Of a DNA stretch of 64,000 bases, positions 41,158-50,274 are shown in pieces. The DNA is taken from contig NZ_JAFCXL010000020.1 of assembly GCF_049898325.1 (NCBI RefSeq), positions 1-64,000 on the forward strand, given 5' to 3'. A program made the translations under genes and the position numbers. Every line of letters starts with the position of its first letter. The stretch's first letter is position 1. Origin of the DNA: JAFCUW01 sp049898325. GTDB taxonomy: Bacteria > Pseudomonadota > Gammaproteobacteria > Burkholderiales > Burkholderiaceae_D. The notes beneath the pieces are model-generated. The model was not told the DNA's origin. It did no database searches and saw nothing but the letters and a program-made list of their open reading frames with translations.

Positions 41158-42470
41158 AGCCCAGCGAGCCAGCCGCCCTTGAAACCGGCCCGGCGCAGCC
41201 CGCTTTGCACGTGGGCGCAGCCGCGCATCAGGCCCCAGATGAAGTCGCTGCGGTGATTGTCGATCATCACCACCGTCGGCCCTTCGTTGATGCCGAAGTG
41301 ATAGGCGGACACCCAGCCGATGTCGCTGTCGGCCTCGTCGTGCTGAAACGTGGCGGAAAACGAGGCCTTGAAGCCGTAGGGATTGACGGCGCGTAGCTTG
41401 AGCTTGCAAAAGGCCTCGATGGTGGGGATCACGATTTCCGGGGCGAATGGCAGCGAGGCGACCACCGCCCACGGCGCCAGCGTGCCGTCGTCGGGGCCGT
41501 AGGGCACGCCACGCGCAATATAGTCGTAAAACACGCGCTGCTCGCCGGCGATGGTTTTCTTGACGGGCCCGGGCCCGTCGCTGGCCGTCACGCCCCAACT
41601 CCACTGGCCGTAACGCTCGAAATGGTAGGGATTGTGGATGGCGTAGCGCTGCTGCACATGGGTGGCGCGGCGGCTGTTTTCGAAATAATCGATGCCGCGC
41701 GCGGCCATGAAGCTGTCCTGGATGCCCCGGAAATCGATCCACACGTGCGACAACTGGTGAATGAACAGGGGGCCGGCGTACACGTATTCGATGCCGTACA
41801 CGGTTTTCCACTGGTAGCCGGTCAGCCAGGCCTCGTAACTGGCGGGGTCGATCGGGTAGGTCGGTGAGCCGAGCGCGAGGATGTACAGGATCAGCGCTTC
41901 GTCGTAGCCTTTCCAGTGATACGGCAAGAAACCGCTTCGCGGCTTCCAGCCGTGGCACAGCAGGGGCGGATTGCCGGGCGCCGCATCGCGCATCCACTGC
42001 CAGTCGACGCGCCGGTACAACATCTCGGCCAGCGTGCGAATTTCCGTCTCGGCGGCGTCCTCTCCCGTGAAATAGGCGGCCGCCGTCAGCACGCCCGCCA
42101 TCAGCAGCGCCGTGTCGACGCTCGACAGTTCGCTGTTAAACGCGCGCTCGCCGCTCTCCATATCGAGGAAGTGGTAATAGAAACCCTTGTAGCCGCTGTC
42201 CTTCAGGCCCCTGCCCTGGCGGCTGCCGGCAAAGAAGCGCAAGGTGGCCAGCGTGCGCGCCCTCGCATGGGTGCGAGACATCATGGCGCGCTCGACGCCG
42301 ATGGGATAAATGGTCAGCGCCAGGCCCACCGCGGCGATGCTGGCCGGCCAGTCGGGCGCCGTCTTGTCGCGCACCAGGCCGTTGGCCTCGTTCGCTTCAA
42401 CGAGAAAATAGGCGAACGATTCCTGTTGCAGGCTCGTCAGCAGTTCGTCGTGGCCGGCGTCAAGGGGCAT
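41154..42470 (-). CDS. GH144-like glucoamylase-family protein
   Basis: The 438-residue protein is an (alpha/alpha)6-barrel glucoamylase-like enzyme: QQESFAYFLVEANEANGLVRDK, SELSSVDTALLMAGVLTAAA, WKGYDEALILYILALGSPTY, HQLSHVWIDFRGIQDSF, QWSWGVTASDGPG, DGTLAPWAVVASLPFAPEIV, YGFKASFSATF. This set fits GH144 endo-beta-1,2-glucanases and the related domain of cyclic beta-1,2-glucan synthases. No signal peptide is evident from ATG 42470, which is unusual for secreted GH144 enzymes. Substrate (beta-1,2-glucan) is inferred from the family. Confidence 0.82.
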   Translation of the reverse strand: MPLDAGHDELLTSLQQESFAYFLVEANEANGLVRDKTAPDWPASIAAVGLALTIYPIGVERAMMSRTHARARTLATLRFFAGSRQGRGLKDSGYKGFYYHFLDMESGERAFNSELSSVDTALLMAGVLTAAAYFTGEDAAETEIRTLAEMLYRRVDWQWMRDAAPGNPPLLCHGWKPRSGFLPYHWKGYDEALILYILALGSPTYPIDPASYEAWLTGYQWKTVYGIEYVYAGPLFIHQLSHVWIDFRGIQDSFMAARGIDYFENSRRATHVQQRYAIHNPYHFERYGQWSWGVTASDGPGPVKKTIAGEQRVFYDYIARGVPYGPDDGTLAPWAVVASLPFAPEIVIPTIEAFCKLKLRAVNPYGFKASFSATFQHDEADSDIGWVSAYHFGINEGPTVVMIDNHRSDFIWGLMRGCAHVQSGLRRAGFKGGWLAGL

Positions 42471-42538
42471 CGGCCCGCCACGGTTGCGGGTAGAAAGTAG
42501 GCATCGCGCTCAGAAAGAATATGCAGCCACCAAAATAA

Positions 42539-42593
42539 CAGGGGCCGGCGGCCCCAGCTGTTCGCTAACGAACAGTGGGAGCGCCGGCCCCTG
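42539..42593 (-). terminator. Terminator of the MFS transporter gene
   Basis: CAGGGGCCGGCG (42539-42550) pairs perfectly with CGCCGGCCCCTG (42582-42593); the stem extends inward through CTGTTCG/CGAACAG around a CTAA loop. Read on the reverse strand it is followed by TTATTTT. It sits 17 bp past the MFS stop codon. Confidence 0.8.
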
Positions 42594-42609
42594 CTATTTA
42601 TCGCGGTGC

Positions 42610-43953
42610 TCAGTCGCGGATGTCGAGCGCGCGGTTCAGGCTCAGTGCGCCCAGCGAGCAGGCGGCGCCCGACAGCAGGTACAGGCCCACATACACGAGG
42701 CCGAAGTGCGCTGCCAGGCCCAGCGCCACCAGCGGGGCGAAACCGGCACCCACCAGCCACGACAGGTCGGAGGTGTAGGCCGCGCCCGAATAGCGGAACC
42801 GGGTGGGAAAATTCGACGTGACGGCGCCCGCGGCCTGGCCATACGACAGGCCCAGCAGCAGGAAACCGATCAGCACGAAGGTGTTTTCGCCCGATTCGCC
42901 GCCACCCATCATCGATGGCACGAAGAAGCTGAACACGGCGATGAGCGCCGCGAGCGTGCCCAGCGTGGTGCGCCGGCCGACTTTGTCGGCGATCAGGCCG
43001 GAGGCGACGATGCCGACGGCGGCCAGGACCGCGCCGAACATTTGCAGTTGCAGGAAGTCGGTAATCGAGCGGGGCGAAAACAGGCGGATCCACGACAGCG
43101 GGAACACGGTGACGACGTGGAACAGCGCGTAACTGGCCAGGGCTGCCAGCGCGCCGATGACGACATTGCGGCCTTGCGAGCGCGACAGTTCGCCAAACGG
43201 GGTCGGCTGCAATTCACGGTCTTCCAGCAAATGCGAGTATTCATTGGTGGCCACCAGGCGCAAGCGGGCAAACAGCGCGACGACGTTGATGGCGAAAGCA
43301 ACATAGAACGGATAGCGCCAGCCCCAGTCAAGAAATTCGCCCATGCTGACGGTCGAGAGCAAGTACCAGAACACGCCGGCGGCGATGACGAAGCCGACCG
43401 GGGCGCCCAACTGGCCCAGCATGGCGTACCAGCCGCGCCGGTCGGCCGGGGCGTTCAGTGCCAGCAGCGACGGCAAGCCGTCCCACGAGCCGCCCAGGGC
43501 CAGGCCCTGGCCCACCCGCAGCAGGGCCAGCAGGACGATGGCGGTGCTGCCCTGCTGGGCATAGGTCGGCAGCAGCGCGATGCCGCAGGTGGACACGCCC
43601 AGCAACAGCAGCGCGCCGGTCAGCTTGGCTTCGCGCCCCATGCGGCGCTGCACGGCCATCGAGATGGCGGTGCCGATGGGACGGGCGATGAAGGCCAGCG
43701 CGAACACGGCGAACGCGTACAAGGTGCCCTGCAGCGGATCGACGAAAGGGAAAAACACGGCGGGAAACACCAGCACCGAGGCGATGGCGTAGACGAAAAA
43801 GTCAAAATACTCGGAGGCGCGGCCGATCACCACGCCGACGGCGATTTCACCGGGCGAAATGTGGGAATGGTCATCGTGATCGTTGCGCTCGATCTGGTGA
43901 GGCGCAGGATTGAGGGCAGTGACGGCGCCCTGGGGGGTGTTAATGGTAGACAT
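42610..43953 (-). CDS. MFS transporter, metabolite:H+ symporter type
   Basis: The 447-residue protein has 12 predicted membrane segments. Signatures include VVIGRASEYFDFFVYAIASV at helix 1, FIARPIGTAISMAVQRRMGR with the loop 2-3 motif, and LLRVGQGLALGGSWDGLPSL at helix 4. These match the ProP/ShiA/KgtP branch that imports organic acids, betaine or shikimate with protons; the substrate is unknown. A His/Asp-rich N-terminal tail (NDHDDHSH) precedes helix 1. It is divergent from cyoA with 168 bp between, containing a strong palindrome. Confidence 0.88.
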   Translation of the reverse strand: MSTINTPQGAVTALNPAPHQIERNDHDDHSHISPGEIAVGVVIGRASEYFDFFVYAIASVLVFPAVFFPFVDPLQGTLYAFAVFALAFIARPIGTAISMAVQRRMGREAKLTGALLLLGVSTCGIALLPTYAQQGSTAIVLLALLRVGQGLALGGSWDGLPSLLALNAPADRRGWYAMLGQLGAPVGFVIAAGVFWYLLSTVSMGEFLDWGWRYPFYVAFAINVVALFARLRLVATNEYSHLLEDRELQPTPFGELSRSQGRNVVIGALAALASYALFHVVTVFPLSWIRLFSPRSITDFLQLQMFGAVLAAVGIVASGLIADKVGRRTTLGTLAALIAVFSFFVPSMMGGGESGENTFVLIGFLLLGLSYGQAAGAVTSNFPTRFRYSGAAYTSDLSWLVGAGFAPLVALGLAAHFGLVYVGLYLLSGAACSLGALSLNRALDIRD

Positions 43954-44039
43954 GAATGATCTCCTGCGAAGGGTTATGTTACTTTCATACTACAACGCCT
44001 GATCGCCAGCATAGCGCACTCCACCGCGCTGTCAACAAA

Positions 44040-44058
44040 ATAGGACAATTTGTCCTAT
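44040..44058. promoter_or_regulatory. 19-bp palindrome between the MFS gene and cyoA
   Basis: ATAGGACAA-T-TTGTCCTAT is a perfect dyad with 9-bp arms. It lies 64 bp before cyoA and 87 bp before the MFS start, so it could control either. A dimeric repressor, for instance of the Rrf2 or GntR type, would fit, but no binding protein is identified. Confidence 0.6.
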
Positions 44059-44121
44059 CGCAAGGATCATCCGAAACGGGTACAGTGGCATCTTCCGCTC
44101 ACTCCATTTGCCCACTACCGC

Positions 44122-45147
44122 ATGTTTATAAGCTCGATACCCAAAGCAAGCTCGACAAAAGGCCTGGCCCGTCGCGCGCTGCTGTTGCTGCCCCTGTCCT
44201 TACTGTCGGCATGTAACACCATCGTCATGAACCCGGCCGGTGACATCGCCAACCAGCAGGCTGACCTGATCGTGGTCTCGACCTTGCTGATGTCGTTGAT
44301 CATCGTTCCGGTCATTGCGCTGATCATCATTTTTGCCTGGCGTTATCGCCGGAGCAATACCAGCGCGCCGTACAAGCCGGAGTGGGACCATTCGACCCGT
44401 CTCGAACTGGTGATCTGGGGCGCGCCCCTGCTGATCATCATCGCGCTGGGCCTGATCACCTGGATCAGCACCCACCTGCTCGACCCGTACCGGCCGCTGC
44501 ACCGCCTCGACGCGCAGCGCCCCATCGCCGCCAACACCAAGGTACTGGAAGTGCAAGTGGTGGCGCTCGACTGGAAATGGCTGTTCATCTATCCGGAACT
44601 GGGCATCGCCACCGTCAACGAGCTGGCCACCCCCATCGACGTGCCGGTGCGCTTCAAGATCACCGCTTCGACCGTCATGAACTCGTTCTACATCCCCGCC
44701 ATGGCCGGCCAGATCTACGCCATGCCGTCGATGCAGACCACCCTGAACGCGGTGATGAACAAGCCCGGCGTGTACGACGGCTTCTCGGCCAACTACAGCG
44801 GCGCGGGTTTTTCGAACATGCGCTTCAAGCTCCATTCGATGGACCAGGCCGGCTTCGACGCCTGGGTCGCGAAAGTAAAAAGCGAGGCCAGCCCGCTCGA
44901 CCGCGCGACCTACCTGGCGCTGGAAAAACCCACCGTCAAGGACGCCGTGCGCCATTTCAACAGCGTTGAAACGAATCTGTTCGACGCCGTCGTCAACCGT
45001 TGCGTGGAACCTGGCAGCATCTGCATGAGCCAGCAAATGCATGCCGACGCCCACCGTCACCCCGGCGCTACCGTCGAACACCAGCTGGCCGTCGCCAGCA
45101 AAGCGGAAATTTGCACTACGCCAACTAACCCAGTGAAGACAAACTAA
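44122..45147 (+). CDS. cyoA: Cytochrome bo3 ubiquinol oxidase subunit II
   Basis: The 341-residue subunit is a lipoprotein (lipobox LLSAC near residues 27-31) with two membrane helices (about 50-75 and 95-115) and a cupredoxin-like domain lacking the CuA ligands, as in quinol oxidases (VVALDWKWLFIYPELGIATV, MPSMQTTLNAVMNKPG). The ATG at 44122 gives MFISSIPKAS. Its TAA overlaps the cyoB ATG (TAATG). It is first in cyoABCD-SURF1-regBA. The C-terminal tail includes CVEPGSICMSQQMHADAHRH. Confidence 0.95.
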   Translation: MFISSIPKASSTKGLARRALLLLPLSLLSACNTIVMNPAGDIANQQADLIVVSTLLMSLIIVPVIALIIIFAWRYRRSNTSAPYKPEWDHSTRLELVIWGAPLLIIIALGLITWISTHLLDPYRPLHRLDAQRPIAANTKVLEVQVVALDWKWLFIYPELGIATVNELATPIDVPVRFKITASTVMNSFYIPAMAGQIYAMPSMQTTLNAVMNKPGVYDGFSANYSGAGFSNMRFKLHSMDQAGFDAWVAKVKSEASPLDRATYLALEKPTVKDAVRHFNSVETNLFDAVVNRCVEPGSICMSQQMHADAHRHPGATVEHQLAVASKAEICTTPTNPVKTN

Positions 45148-47141
45148 TGCAACAACCTACCTCTCTGCTGCTGGGACGGCTGTCCTGGGAAGCGATTCCT
45201 TTCCACGAGCCGATCCTGATCGCTACCTTCGGCATGGTCGCCCTCGGTGGCCTCGCCATGCTGGCGCTGATGACCAAATTCCGCCTGTGGGGCCCCTTGT
45301 GGCGCGACTGGGTGACCAGCATCGACCACAAAAAAATCGGCATCATGTACATGATTCTCGGTTTCATCATGCTCTTGCGCGGCTTTGCCGACGCCCTGAT
45401 GATGCGCGCCCAACAGGCCATGGCCTTCGGCGACAACGCCGGCTTCCTGCCGCCGCACCACTATGACCAGGTGTTCACCGCCCACGGCGTGATCATGATT
45501 TTCTTCGTCGCCATGCCATTCGTGACGGGCCTGATGAACTACATGGTGCCGCTGCAAATCGGCGCCCGTGACGTCGCCTTCCCCTTCCTGAACAATTTCT
45601 CGTTCTGGATGACCACCTTCGGCGGCATGCTGACGATGGTGTCCCTGTTCATCGGCGAATTCGCCAAGACGGGCTGGCTCGCCTATCCACCGCTGTCGGG
45701 CATCATGGCCAGTCCCGATGTGGGGGTCGACTATTACATATGGTCACTGCAGATTGCGGGGGTAGGCACACTACTGTCGGGCGTGAACCTGGTCGCCACC
45801 ATCGTCAAGATGCGCGCGCCGGGCATGACCATGATGAAGATGCCGATTTTCACCTGGACCGCCCTGTGCACCAACGTGCTGATCATCTGCGCCTTCCCGG
45901 TACTGACCGCCGTCCTGGCCATGCTGTCGATGGACCGCACGGTCGGCACCCACTTCTTTACCAATGACCTGGGCGGCAACGCCATGATGTATGTCAACCT
46001 GATCTGGATCTGGGGCCACCCCGAGGTCTACATCCTGGTGCTGCCCGTGTTCGGCATCTTCTCGGAGATCGTCGCCACCTTCTCGAGCAAGCGCCTGTTC
46101 GGTTACACCTCGATGGTCTATGCCACCGTCGTCATCACCATCCTGTCCTACCTGGTCTGGCTGCACCACTTCTTCACCATGGGTTCGGGCGCGTCGGTCA
46201 ACTCGTTCTTCGGCATCACCACGATGATCATTTCGATCCCGACGGGCGCGAAGATCTTCAACTGGCTCTTCACCATGTACCACGGCCGCATCCGCTACGA
46301 GCTGCCGATGATGTGGACCATCGCCTTCATGATCACCTTCGTCATCGGTGGCATGACCGGCGTGCTGCTGGCGGTGCCGGCGGCCGACTTCGTGCTGCAC
46401 AATTCGCTGTTCCTGATCGCCCACTTCCACAACGTCATCATTGGCGGCGTGGTGTTCGGGGTGTTCGCCGGCATCCAGTTCTGGTTCCCGAAAGCGTTCG
46501 GCTACAAGCTCGACGAATTCTGGGGCAAGATGGCCTTCTGGTTCTGGACCATCGGTTTCTACCTGGCCTTCATGCCCCTGTACGTCCTGGGCCTGATGGG
46601 TGTGACGCGCCGCATGAGCCATTTCGACGACAAGTCGCTGCAGATCTGGTTCGTCATCGCCGCCATCGGCGCCGTGTTTGTCGCCATCGGTATCGCTTCG
46701 ATGATCATCCAGTTCGTCGTCAGCTACCTGCGCCGCGAACAGTACCGCGACGTCACGGGCGATCCATGGAACGGCCGTACGCTCGAATGGTCGACCTCGT
46801 CGCCACCGCCGGACTACAACTTTGCCTTCACGCCCCGCGTGTACGACAACGATACCTGGGCCGACATGAAAGCGCTGGGCTACCAGCGTCCCCGTGATGG
46901 CTTCGTCGACATCCACATGCCGAAGAACACCGGCGCCGGCTTCATCATCGCCGCCCTGTCCTTCGTGCTCGGCTTTGCCATCGTCTGGCAAATCTGGTGG
47001 CTCGCTGCCGTTGGCCTGCTGGCGACCCTGGTTGCCATCATCGTCCACACGTTTAACTACAAGCGCGATTACTACATTCCTGCGGCTGAAGTGATCCGCA
47101 CGGAAAACGCCCGTTCCCTTTTGATCGATAGCCATGCCTGA
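45147..47141 (+). CDS. cyoB: Cytochrome bo3 ubiquinol oxidase subunit I
   Basis: The 664-residue catalytic subunit carries the low-spin heme and the heme-copper site where O2 is reduced. Visible ligands: HGVIMIFFVAMPFV (heme), IWGHPEVYILVLPVFGIFSE (CuB His and the Tyr cross-link, plus the proton-channel Glu), VWLHHFFTMG (CuB pair) and LIAHFHNVIIGGVVFG (heme pair). Length and the DHKKIGIMYMILGFIMLLRG start agree with CyoB. It is in the inner membrane and oxidises ubiquinol. It overlaps cyoC by eight bases. Confidence 0.97.
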   Translation: MQQPTSLLLGRLSWEAIPFHEPILIATFGMVALGGLAMLALMTKFRLWGPLWRDWVTSIDHKKIGIMYMILGFIMLLRGFADALMMRAQQAMAFGDNAGFLPPHHYDQVFTAHGVIMIFFVAMPFVTGLMNYMVPLQIGARDVAFPFLNNFSFWMTTFGGMLTMVSLFIGEFAKTGWLAYPPLSGIMASPDVGVDYYIWSLQIAGVGTLLSGVNLVATIVKMRAPGMTMMKMPIFTWTALCTNVLIICAFPVLTAVLAMLSMDRTVGTHFFTNDLGGNAMMYVNLIWIWGHPEVYILVLPVFGIFSEIVATFSSKRLFGYTSMVYATVVITILSYLVWLHHFFTMGSGASVNSFFGITTMIISIPTGAKIFNWLFTMYHGRIRYELPMMWTIAFMITFVIGGMTGVLLAVPAADFVLHNSLFLIAHFHNVIIGGVVFGVFAGIQFWFPKAFGYKLDEFWGKMAFWFWTIGFYLAFMPLYVLGLMGVTRRMSHFDDKSLQIWFVIAAIGAVFVAIGIASMIIQFVVSYLRREQYRDVTGDPWNGRTLEWSTSSPPPDYNFAFTPRVYDNDTWADMKALGYQRPRDGFVDIHMPKNTGAGFIIAALSFVLGFAIVWQIWWLAAVGLLATLVAIIVHTFNYKRDYYIPAAEVIRTENARSLLIDSHA

Positions 47142-47769
47142 TCTGACTACTTCACCCAACGCCGCCAGCGGCGTCGACCAAAGCGCACGTTTCTACGTGA
47201 AGCACCACCATCCGGAGAACGGCACCTTGCTGGGCTTCTGGATGTACCTGATGAGCGATTGCCTGATCTTCGCTTGCCTGTTCGCCACTTACGCCGTGCT
47301 GGGCCGCAACTACGCAGGCGGCCCCACCGGCGCCGAGCTGTTCGACCTGCCCCTGGTGGCGCTCAACACCTCGCTGCTGCTGCTGTCGTCGATCACCTAC
47401 GGCTTCGCCATGCTCGAGATGCAAAAGAGCAAGGTCAAGGCCGTCATGGTCTGGCTGGCCATCACCGGCCTGCTCGGTTGCGGCTTCATCGGCCTCGAGC
47501 TGTACGAGTTCATTCACCTGATCCACGAAGGCGCCGGTCCCCAGCGCAGCGGCTTCCTGACCGCCTTCTTCTCGCTGGTGGCCACCCACGGTCTGCACGT
47601 GACCTTCGGTATCATCTGGCTGGTCACGTTGATGGTGCAACTGAGCAAACACGGCCTGACCACCGAGAACACCCGTCGCCTGATGTGCCTGTCGATGTTC
47701 TGGCACTTCCTGGACGTGGTCTGGATCGGCGTCTTCACCTTTGTTTACCTGATGGGAGTGCTGCCATGA
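47134..47769 (+). CDS. cyoC: Cytochrome bo3 ubiquinol oxidase subunit III
   Basis: The 211-residue subunit has five membrane helices, starting LLGFWMYLMSDCLIFACLFA, with LELYEFIHLIHEG and the family motif SLVATHGLHVTFGIIWLV and FWHFLDVVWIGVFTFVYLMG near the end. It stabilises the oxidase core. It overlaps cyoB (8 bp) and cyoD (ATGA). Confidence 0.96.
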   Translation: MPDLTTSPNAASGVDQSARFYVKHHHPENGTLLGFWMYLMSDCLIFACLFATYAVLGRNYAGGPTGAELFDLPLVALNTSLLLLSSITYGFAMLEMQKSKVKAVMVWLAITGLLGCGFIGLELYEFIHLIHEGAGPQRSGFLTAFFSLVATHGLHVTFGIIWLVTLMVQLSKHGLTTENTRRLMCLSMFWHFLDVVWIGVFTFVYLMGVLP

Positions 47770-48185
47770 GCGCGCATGCCGACAACCACGGCCACCCGGC
47801 CCACGATTCACACGATGCGCACGCTGGCCACGATCACCACGACAGCGGGGCGCCCCACTCGACCCTGAAGGGTTACGCCACCGGCTTCATCCTGGCCGTC
47901 ATCCTCACCGCCATTCCGTTCTGGCTGGTGATGGGCGACGTGATGAAAGATCCCGGCACCCTCGGCCTGGTCCTGATGGGCTTCGCCGGCGTCCAGATCG
48001 TCGTGCACATGATTTATTTCCTGCACATGAACTCGAAGGTCGAGCAAGGCTGGTCGATGCTGGCGCTGGTGTTTACCATGATGTTGTTGGTAATCATGCT
48101 GGCCGGTTCGATCTGGGTCATGTACCACATGAACCACAACATGATGCCTGGCATGATGAACGAGATCATCAAACAGGCGCCATGA
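47766..48185 (+). CDS. cyoD: Cytochrome bo3 ubiquinol oxidase subunit IV
   Basis: The 139-residue subunit has three membrane helices (TGFILAVILTAIPFWLVM, GFAGVQIVVHMIYFLHM, MMLLVIMLAGSIWVMYHM). A long His/Asp-rich N-terminal tail (about residues 3-30, many His) precedes helix 1; this is longer than in the Escherichia coli protein and may bind metal. The stop overlaps the SURF1 start (ATGA). Confidence 0.95.
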   Translation: MSAHADNHGHPAHDSHDAHAGHDHHDSGAPHSTLKGYATGFILAVILTAIPFWLVMGDVMKDPGTLGLVLMGFAGVQIVVHMIYFLHMNSKVEQGWSMLALVFTMMLLVIMLAGSIWVMYHMNHNMMPGMMNEIIKQAP

Positions 48186-48961
48186 TGCACCCCGCGGGCG
48201 CATCCCCGGCGCCCCGTTCTTCCCGCGCACGGTGGCTCGCCGCCACCGCCGCGCTGCTGATGTGCCTGGGCTTTGTTGCCCTGGGCACATGGCAAATCTA
48301 CCGACTGCAATGGAAACTGGCCCTGATCGAACGGGTCGAGCAGCGCGTGCACGCCACCCCGGCGGCGGCGCCCCCGTCCGCTGCCTGGGCGGCGGTGTCG
48401 CGCGAACGTGACGAGTACCGCCACGTGTTCGTGCAAGGCCATTACCTGGACGGCGCCGACGCGCTGGTGCAGGCGACGACGGAACTGGGCGGTGGTTTCT
48501 GGCTGCTGACGCCGTTCTGCACGGTCGACGGCGCCACCGTGCTGGTCAACCGCGGCTTCGTCACGCCCGCGCGGCCCAAGCCCGTGCTCCAGGCGGGCGC
48601 CGTCTGCCAGCCTGGCGGCGCAGCCACGACCACGACCACGACCACGGTGACCGGTTTATTGCGGCTGCCCGAAACGGGGGGCGGCTACCTGCGCAACAAC
48701 GATGCCACCGCCAACCGCTGGTTCTCGCGCGACGTCGCCGCCATCGCCACGGCCCGCGCGCTGGGACCGGTGGCGCCGTATTTCATCGACCGCGAGGCCG
48801 ACGCCGGCACCCCGCCCGCCGGCACCCCCGTCGGCGGCCTGACGGTGCTTGATTTCACCAACAACCACGTGGTGTACGCGCTGACCTGGTACGCACTGGC
48901 CTTGCTGGCCGCGGGCGGCGCCTGGCTGCTGCTGCGGCGCGGCGCGGGATCGTCCCGGTGA
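48182..48961 (+). CDS. SURF1-family oxidase assembly factor
   Basis: The 259-residue protein has the SURF1 layout: an N-terminal helix (LAATAALLMCLGFVALGTWQIYRLQWKLAL), a periplasmic domain with VFVQGHYL, GGGFWLLTPFCT, VLVNRGFVTP and a C-terminal helix near residues 235-255. SURF1 helps insert heme into subunit I; linkage to a quinol oxidase rather than a cytochrome c oxidase is less common. A run of seven Thr (about 146-152) is encoded by an ACGACC microsatellite. It overlaps cyoD and the sensor kinase (GTGA). Confidence 0.9.
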   Translation: MMHPAGASPAPRSSRARWLAATAALLMCLGFVALGTWQIYRLQWKLALIERVEQRVHATPAAAPPSAAWAAVSRERDEYRHVFVQGHYLDGADALVQATTELGGGFWLLTPFCTVDGATVLVNRGFVTPARPKPVLQAGAVCQPGGAATTTTTTTVTGLLRLPETGGGYLRNNDATANRWFSRDVAAIATARALGPVAPYFIDREADAGTPPAGTPVGGLTVLDFTNNHVVYALTWYALALLAAGGAWLLLRRGAGSSR

Positions 48962-50274
48962 ACACAGCATCGGCCATCGGCACGCCCGGCCACACGCCAG
49001 CGGAGACGGCGGCCGGTTACCGCAATATGCAGCAACTGATCCAGTTGCGCTGGATCGCGGTGATCGGCCAGATCACCACCATCGCCACGGCCAGTCTGCT
49101 GCTGGGCATCCACTTGCCCGTGGCCGACATGCTGCGCGTGCTGGCCTGCCTGATCGGCTTTAATATTTTCAGCCACCTGCGCTGGCACGAACAGCGCGTG
49201 GTCGACAACCGCCAACTGTTCCTGGCACTGCTGGTGGACGTGTTCAGCCTGACCTTCCAGCTTTATTTGTCGGGCGGCATGGCCAACCCCTTCGTGTTCC
49301 TCTACATGCTGCAGGTGATCCTGGCGGCGGTGCTGCTCGAACCATGGTCGAGCTGGACCATTGTCGGCATCACCGGCGTGTGCGCGGTGCTGCTGGCGGC
49401 CTTTGCCCAGCCGCTGTCGCTGCCGCTCGACTACGCCGAAGGCATGTCCAGCCTGTACGTCGAGGGGATCTTCATCAGCTTCATCGTCAATGCGGCGCTG
49501 CTGGTGGTGTTTATCACCCGGATTACCCAGAACGTGCGCAAGGGCGACGCCGCCCTGGCCGACCTGCGCCAGCGCGCCGCCGAAGAAGAGCACATCGTCC
49601 GCATGGGCCTGCTTGCCTCGGGCGCCGCCCACGAACTGGGCACGCCGCTGGCCACCCTGGCCGTGATCCTGGGCGACTGGCGCCGCATGGCCGAGTTCAG
49701 GGAAAACCCCGAACTGCTGGCCGAACTGGGCGAGATGCAGGTGCAGATCGGGCGCTGCAAGGCCATCGTCAGCGGCATCCTGATGTCGGCCGGCGAGGCG
49801 CGCGGCGAATCGTCCGTCAAGACCACCATCAAGGTCTTCCTCGACGAGCTCGCGGCCGAGTGGCGTGCCAGTCGCACCCTGCTGGTATTCGAGTACGATA
49901 ACGGCATCGAACAGGATCTCGCCGTGGTGTCGGACTCGACGCTCAAACAGATGATTGCCAATGTGCTCGACAATGCGCTGGAAGCCTCGCCGGGCTGGCT
50001 GCGCCTGGTTGCCAGCCGCGACGGCGACGACCTGATCCTGGAAGTGCTCGACGCGGGCCCCGGCTTTGCCCCTGGGATGCTGGCCCAATTCGGCAAACCG
50101 TATCAGTCGACCAAGGGCCAGCCGGGGCGCGGCCTGGGCCTGTTCCTGGTCGTCAACGTGGCGCGCACCCTCGGCGGCAGCGTTGCCGCCAGCAACCGCG
50201 ACGCCGGCGGCGCCGCCGTCAGACTCACCCTGCCGATGTCGGCGATCGCCCTGGAAGCACCGCATGGACACTAG
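48958..50274 (+). CDS. regB: RegB/PrrB-like redox sensor histidine kinase
   Basis: The 438-residue kinase starts at GTG 48958, overlapping the SURF1 stop. Six N-terminal helices span about residues 30-190, with the quinone-binding motif GGMANPFVFLYMLQV. The H-box is GLLASGAAHELGTPLATL (His near 225), and a Cys lies 42 residues later in IGRCKAIVSG, matching the spacing of the redox-active Cys265 to His225 in Rhodobacter RegB. HATPase motifs NVLDNALEASPG and GRGLGLFLVVNVARTLGG complete it. It likely senses the quinone pool or redox state set by the oxidase encoded upstream and phosphorylates the next gene product. Confidence 0.9.
   Translation: MNTASAIGTPGHTPAETAAGYRNMQQLIQLRWIAVIGQITTIATASLLLGIHLPVADMLRVLACLIGFNIFSHLRWHEQRVVDNRQLFLALLVDVFSLTFQLYLSGGMANPFVFLYMLQVILAAVLLEPWSSWTIVGITGVCAVLLAAFAQPLSLPLDYAEGMSSLYVEGIFISFIVNAALLVVFITRITQNVRKGDAALADLRQRAAEEEHIVRMGLLASGAAHELGTPLATLAVILGDWRRMAEFRENPELLAELGEMQVQIGRCKAIVSGILMSAGEARGESSVKTTIKVFLDELAAEWRASRTLLVFEYDNGIEQDLAVVSDSTLKQMIANVLDNALEASPGWLRLVASRDGDDLILEVLDAGPGFAPGMLAQFGKPYQSTKGQPGRGLGLFLVVNVARTLGGSVAASNRDAGGAAVRLTLPMSAIALEAPHGH

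Noticed and set aside
48625..48650. A phase-variable repeat in the SURF1 gene
   Set aside because: The ACGACC unit is six bases long, so slippage keeps the frame and only changes a Thr run.
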